The notes under the pieces were generated by a model. The model was not told the origin of the DNA and did not search any database. It saw only the letters and a program-made list of their open reading frames with translations. A DNA stretch of 64,000 nt from Photobacterium atrarenae (GTDB taxonomy: Bacteria > Pseudomonadota > Gammaproteobacteria > Enterobacterales > Vibrionaceae): the NCBI RefSeq assembly GCF_024380015.1, contig NZ_CP101509.1, positions 868,001-932,000 of the forward strand, given 5' to 3'. The position numbers and the translations under genes were made by a program. This document shows, one piece after another, positions 61,438 through 64,000 of this stretch; position 1 is the first letter of the stretch; each line of letters starts with the position of its first letter.

Positions 61438-61464
61438 ACTGCAATGGTGCGGCTTTCTATTTGT
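61438..61464. other. attR core
   Basis: Identical 27-bp copy of the attL core. The left arm of the terminator hairpin is absent here, so this is the phage-to-host junction away from the RNA gene. Confidence 0.88.
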
Positions 61465-61609
61465 GTAATACCAATTGTCGTAAATCACTGGCCATCCTAA
61501 CTTGTTAAAATGCTCGATAACTGCGTTAGAATTTTTGATTGTAGAATCACTACTTATCGAAAAACTCTGCCTTGTTCTCAAGCATTTTTCCGATGCTATT
61601 TCTGAACGT

Positions 61610-61831
61610 TTACTTACCGTGATTGGTATTATCGATCCGCGAAATGGTCCAATGGGTCGCGCACTGGCCGCAGCTGAGCTGTGCCTCGGTGAGGCTTTTC
61701 CCTCGGATGTGTGTGTCATCGGACTGGCATTTCGGGCACTGGGTGCGACTCGGCGGACAGTTGAGATTCATACAGTGGTTGCTGTGATCGGCCGATTTGA
61801 GCATGGGTTGCTTACAATCCGGACATAACAT
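61610..61831 (-). CDS. Small zinc-ribbon protein
   Basis: 73 residues with four cysteine pairs spaced as two or more zinc ribbons: CPDC, CMNLNC, CPKC and CGQC. It is similar in type to the small YfgJ-like ribbon proteins, whose role is unknown. First host gene beyond the prophage. Confidence 0.65.
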   Translation of the reverse strand: MLCPDCKQPMLKSADHSNHCMNLNCPPSRTQCPKCQSDDTHIRGKSLTEAQLSCGQCATHWTISRIDNTNHGK

Positions 61832-62114
61832 GATTGACCCTCCCTGAATAGTTATTTAACTCATCATTGATGGCGCGTTGTGAATCGAACGCATCAATGG
61901 TGCCTCTATAGAGTCGACATTTGCGCCGATGGTGTATTGATCCCGGTCATTTCTGTCGTGATTAGGAAGTCATATGGTTTCTGGCTCCGGAGTGCTTACG
62001 TGGTCGTGAGCGGGTGAAGTGTTCGGTTAAGCTATTGAGTTTGAGCCTGTTTTTCTGTTTTGCGCAGAAGGTGTTCATCCGCTCAAACTTCATTTGCAGA
62101 TCAGCAGCCGTCGA

Positions 62115-64000
62115 TCATCGGTTTTTTGGGGTGTGGGCCAAATCCGGCTCGTCGCAGTGACGAAGGATTTCGGCACGGGCCTGATCGCGCAACTGCACGG
62201 CGGCCTGCCAGTCCTCACCGGCAGGCGTGATGAGCGGACTGAACGTCAGGCTGATCGACCCCCGGCGCGGAAACAGGGATTTATCGCGCAGCTTGGAACG
62301 GGTGCCGCCAATCGTGACTGGCAAAATCGGTAAGCCGGCTTTGGCGGCGGCGAGGAATGCGCCCATATGAAATTCATGGAGCCCGGCCATCCGATAGAGG
62401 GTGCCTTCCGGGAAAATCACCAGCGGTTGCTGCGCCGCGGCGCTGTCGGCAATGCGACCGGCATCCAGCAGCCCCTGCTCGACATCAAAGCGTTCGACAA
62501 ATTCGGTCCCGAGTTTGGAGAGAAAAATGCGGGCAAACGGATTACGCAGCAGTTCAGCTTTAGCGACAAAGCGGCACGGTTGCGGACAGGCGGCCATAAA
62601 CGCCAGGCCGTCGAGATAACTGGCATGGTTGGCGACAATTACACAGGGTTGCTCAGTCTTGGGTAAGTTTTCCCGGCCGTCAATGGTCAGGCGGGTCCCC
62701 GCCAGCCGCAGCAGGGTTCTGGCACCGGTGCGGGCGGCGGCCCAGGCGACAGGCTGGGTGGGCAGGACGGCGACGCTTGTCCAGACGATTGGGGCCAGCA
62801 CGGCCAGCAGACACCAGAGATACCCGGCATAGGCGACATCAACGCCGATCCGCCAGCAGCGCCGGAGCTGGGGCTGCGCGGCGGCTTTGATTAAGCGCAG
62901 GGCCTGTTGCCAGACGGCACGCTGCGGATCGCTCAGGCGGTTTTCTTCAAACAAGGATTTGCACGCTGCCCGGCGCACTTTGCCGCTGGAGGTTTTGGGG
63001 ATGGTGTGCGGCGGGCAAATCACCACTTCATCGGCCGGGCTGCCGAGTAAATCCAGCGCCAGCGTGTTGATTTTCAATTTAAGCGGTTCGAGTTGTTCGG
63101 GCGCCGTCTGGCGTGATTCGGCCAGAATCACCAGCTTTTCGGTACCGCTCTGGCGATCATGGCTGGCAAAGGCGGCGGTACAGCCTTTGCGGATATTCGG
63201 CAACTGACATACAGCTGCTTCCAGCTCATGGGGATAAATATTGCGCCCGGCGCGGATGATGATGTCTTTGCTGCGCCCGGTTAAAAACAGTTCGCCGCCA
63301 ATGGTAAAGGCGCGATCGCCGGTCGTCAGCCAGTTGCCGTGATATAAGGCCCGGGTTTTGTCTGGATCGCGATAATAGCCCTGGGTGGCTGAAGGTCCTT
63401 TGAATTCCAGCTCACCTTCTTCCCTATCGGGCAGCTCCCGGCCCAGGGCGTCAATGATCCGGATCTGGTGACCGGGCAGTGGATAGCCGAGCCCGACCAC
63501 CTCGATGGCATTCGGATCTTCTGGTTCGGCGGCCTCAGCCCGGCCGAGCCGGGTCATGGGATCGCGCTTGATTCGTTCAACTCTGGGGTGACGGGTCAGG
63601 GCGGGAAAAGTCAGGCCGACCGAACATTCGGCCAGGCCATAAACCGGTGACATCGCCTGGGGGCGAAAGCCGTAGGGTCCAAAGCGTTCGGTGAAACGCT
63701 GCATGGTGGCCGGGCTGACCGGCTCGGCACCGTTCCAGGCCAAGCGCCAGTGACTGAGATCGAGCCCGGTCAGCTCGCTGTCATCAATCTTGTTGAGGCA
63801 CAGCTCGTAGGCAAAGTTGGGTGCGGCCGACAGGGTGGCGCGATGGCGGTGGATGGCCCACAACCAGCGCTGCGGCCGGGACAGAAACAGCAACGGGGAC
63901 ATGATCACTAGCGGAATCGCATGGTACAGGCTGCCGAGCCAGGCCCCGATCAGGCCCATGTCGTGATACACCGGTAGCCAGCTGACAAACACATCGTCCG
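62115..64000 (-). CDS. Fatty acyl-AMP ligase fused to a PlsC-type acyltransferase (5' end outside window)
   Basis: At least 628 codons; the start is beyond the right edge (the frame is open to 64000, reading DDVFVSWLPVYHDMGLIG, the FAAL motif). The AMP-binding domain continues with YGLAECSVG, GDRAF and GRSKDIIIRAGRNIYPHELE, then the C-terminal Lys motif PKTSSGKVRR. After a linker with membrane-like segments (YLWCLLAVLAPIVW), a PlsC acyltransferase follows with NHASYLDG (HX4D) and FPEGT. It would activate a fatty acid and esterify it to a phospholipid or other acceptor, possibly in a lipid or polyketide pathway. The fusion is the notable point. Confidence 0.85.
   Translation of the reverse strand, partial: DDVFVSWLPVYHDMGLIGAWLGSLYHAIPLVIMSPLLFLSRPQRWLWAIHRHRATLSAAPNFAYELCLNKIDDSELTGLDLSHWRLAWNGAEPVSPATMQRFTERFGPYGFRPQAMSPVYGLAECSVGLTFPALTRHPRVERIKRDPMTRLGRAEAAEPEDPNAIEVVGLGYPLPGHQIRIIDALGRELPDREEGELEFKGPSATQGYYRDPDKTRALYHGNWLTTGDRAFTIGGELFLTGRSKDIIIRAGRNIYPHELEAAVCQLPNIRKGCTAAFASHDRQSGTEKLVILAESRQTAPEQLEPLKLKINTLALDLLGSPADEVVICPPHTIPKTSSGKVRRAACKSLFEENRLSDPQRAVWQQALRLIKAAAQPQLRRCWRIGVDVAYAGYLWCLLAVLAPIVWTSVAVLPTQPVAWAAARTGARTLLRLAGTRLTIDGRENLPKTEQPCVIVANHASYLDGLAFMAACPQPCRFVAKAELLRNPFARIFLSKLGTEFVERFDVEQGLLDAGRIADSAAAQQPLVIFPEGTLYRMAGLHEFHMGAFLAAAKAGLPILPVTIGGTRSKLRDKSLFPRRGSISLTFSPLITPAGEDWQAAVQLRDQARAEILRHCDEPDLAHTPKNR

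Larger units (their letters stand above)
16432..61464. mobile_element. Integrated prophage, Mu-like head and P2-like contractile tail
   Basis: About 45 kb between two identical 27-bp direct repeats (16432-16458 and 61438-61464), with integrase and excisionase genes beside the right repeat. It contains endolysin, terminase, portal, protease-capsid, holin, a full contractile-tail cluster, repressor, replication and integration genes. Tail gene order matches P2 (V W J I H FI FII E T U X D). An IS3-family insertion in gene D and a frameshift in the tailspike suggest it cannot make normal particles as it stands. Confidence 0.95.

Noticed and set aside
1..64000. CRISPR array
   Set aside because: No regularly spaced repeat-spacer pattern seen; the 21-bp phased repeats at 17459-17770 are too short and variable.

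Overview
The window reads as the chromosome of a marine gammaproteobacterium of the Vibrionaceae type carrying one large integrated prophage. The host assignment is inference. It rests on the mix of chemoreceptors and diguanylate cyclases, the base composition, and a prophage gene that looks like the vibrio regulator AphA. No rRNA or tRNA gene was seen.

Left flank, 1 to about 16430: ordinary chromosomal genes. These are a membrane chemoreceptor, a membrane protein and lipoprotein pair, an HPP-family membrane protein with a palindromic operator pair upstream, two diguanylate cyclases (one PAS-GGDEF, one membrane-bound), a Gfo/Idh/MocA oxidoreductase and ABM-monooxygenase operon divergent from a LysR regulator, a soluble CZB chemoreceptor, a divergent NimR/NimT-like regulator and exporter pair, a GNAT acetyltransferase and a TDT/SLAC1-type transporter. 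The flank ends in a highly structured, apparently non-coding stretch whose terminator is the phage attachment site.

Prophage, 16432 to 61464 (about 45 kb): it is bounded by identical 27-bp att cores, with five copies of TTTTGGAACC beside them as likely integrase arm sites. Reading from attL it holds an endolysin, an iteron-like region, a XerC/D-like recombinase with a GroES-like gene, and a GHKL-ATPase plus STAS-like module. Head genes follow: a Mor-like regulator, terminase, portal, minor head protein, a protease-scaffold-capsid fusion and a holin. Next comes a P2-type contractile tail cluster in the order V, W, J, I, H, FI, FII, E/E', T, U, X, D. Then come a CI-like repressor region and a rightward early operon: a CP76/CII-like protein, a short tyrosine recombinase, a primase-helicase, an HNH nuclease, an AphA/PadR-like regulator, Rha, Xis and a lambda-like Int. 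The head and tail layout mixes Mu-like capsid maturation with P2-like tails.

Several AT-rich cargo genes break the late operon, some with their own promoters and terminators: the ATPase/STAS pair, a DUF4041/T5orf172 coiled-coil protein on the minus strand, a three-gene toxin-antitoxin operon, a swapped tailspike end, and a PIN-like protein beside the repressor. These are the best places to look for anti-phage or superinfection functions. The prophage is probably defective for plaque formation: gene D is split by an IS3-family element and the tail fibre/tailspike gene is out of frame.

Right flank, 61465 to 64000: a small zinc-ribbon protein and the 3' part of a large fatty acyl-AMP ligase fused to a PlsC acyltransferase, running off the edge.
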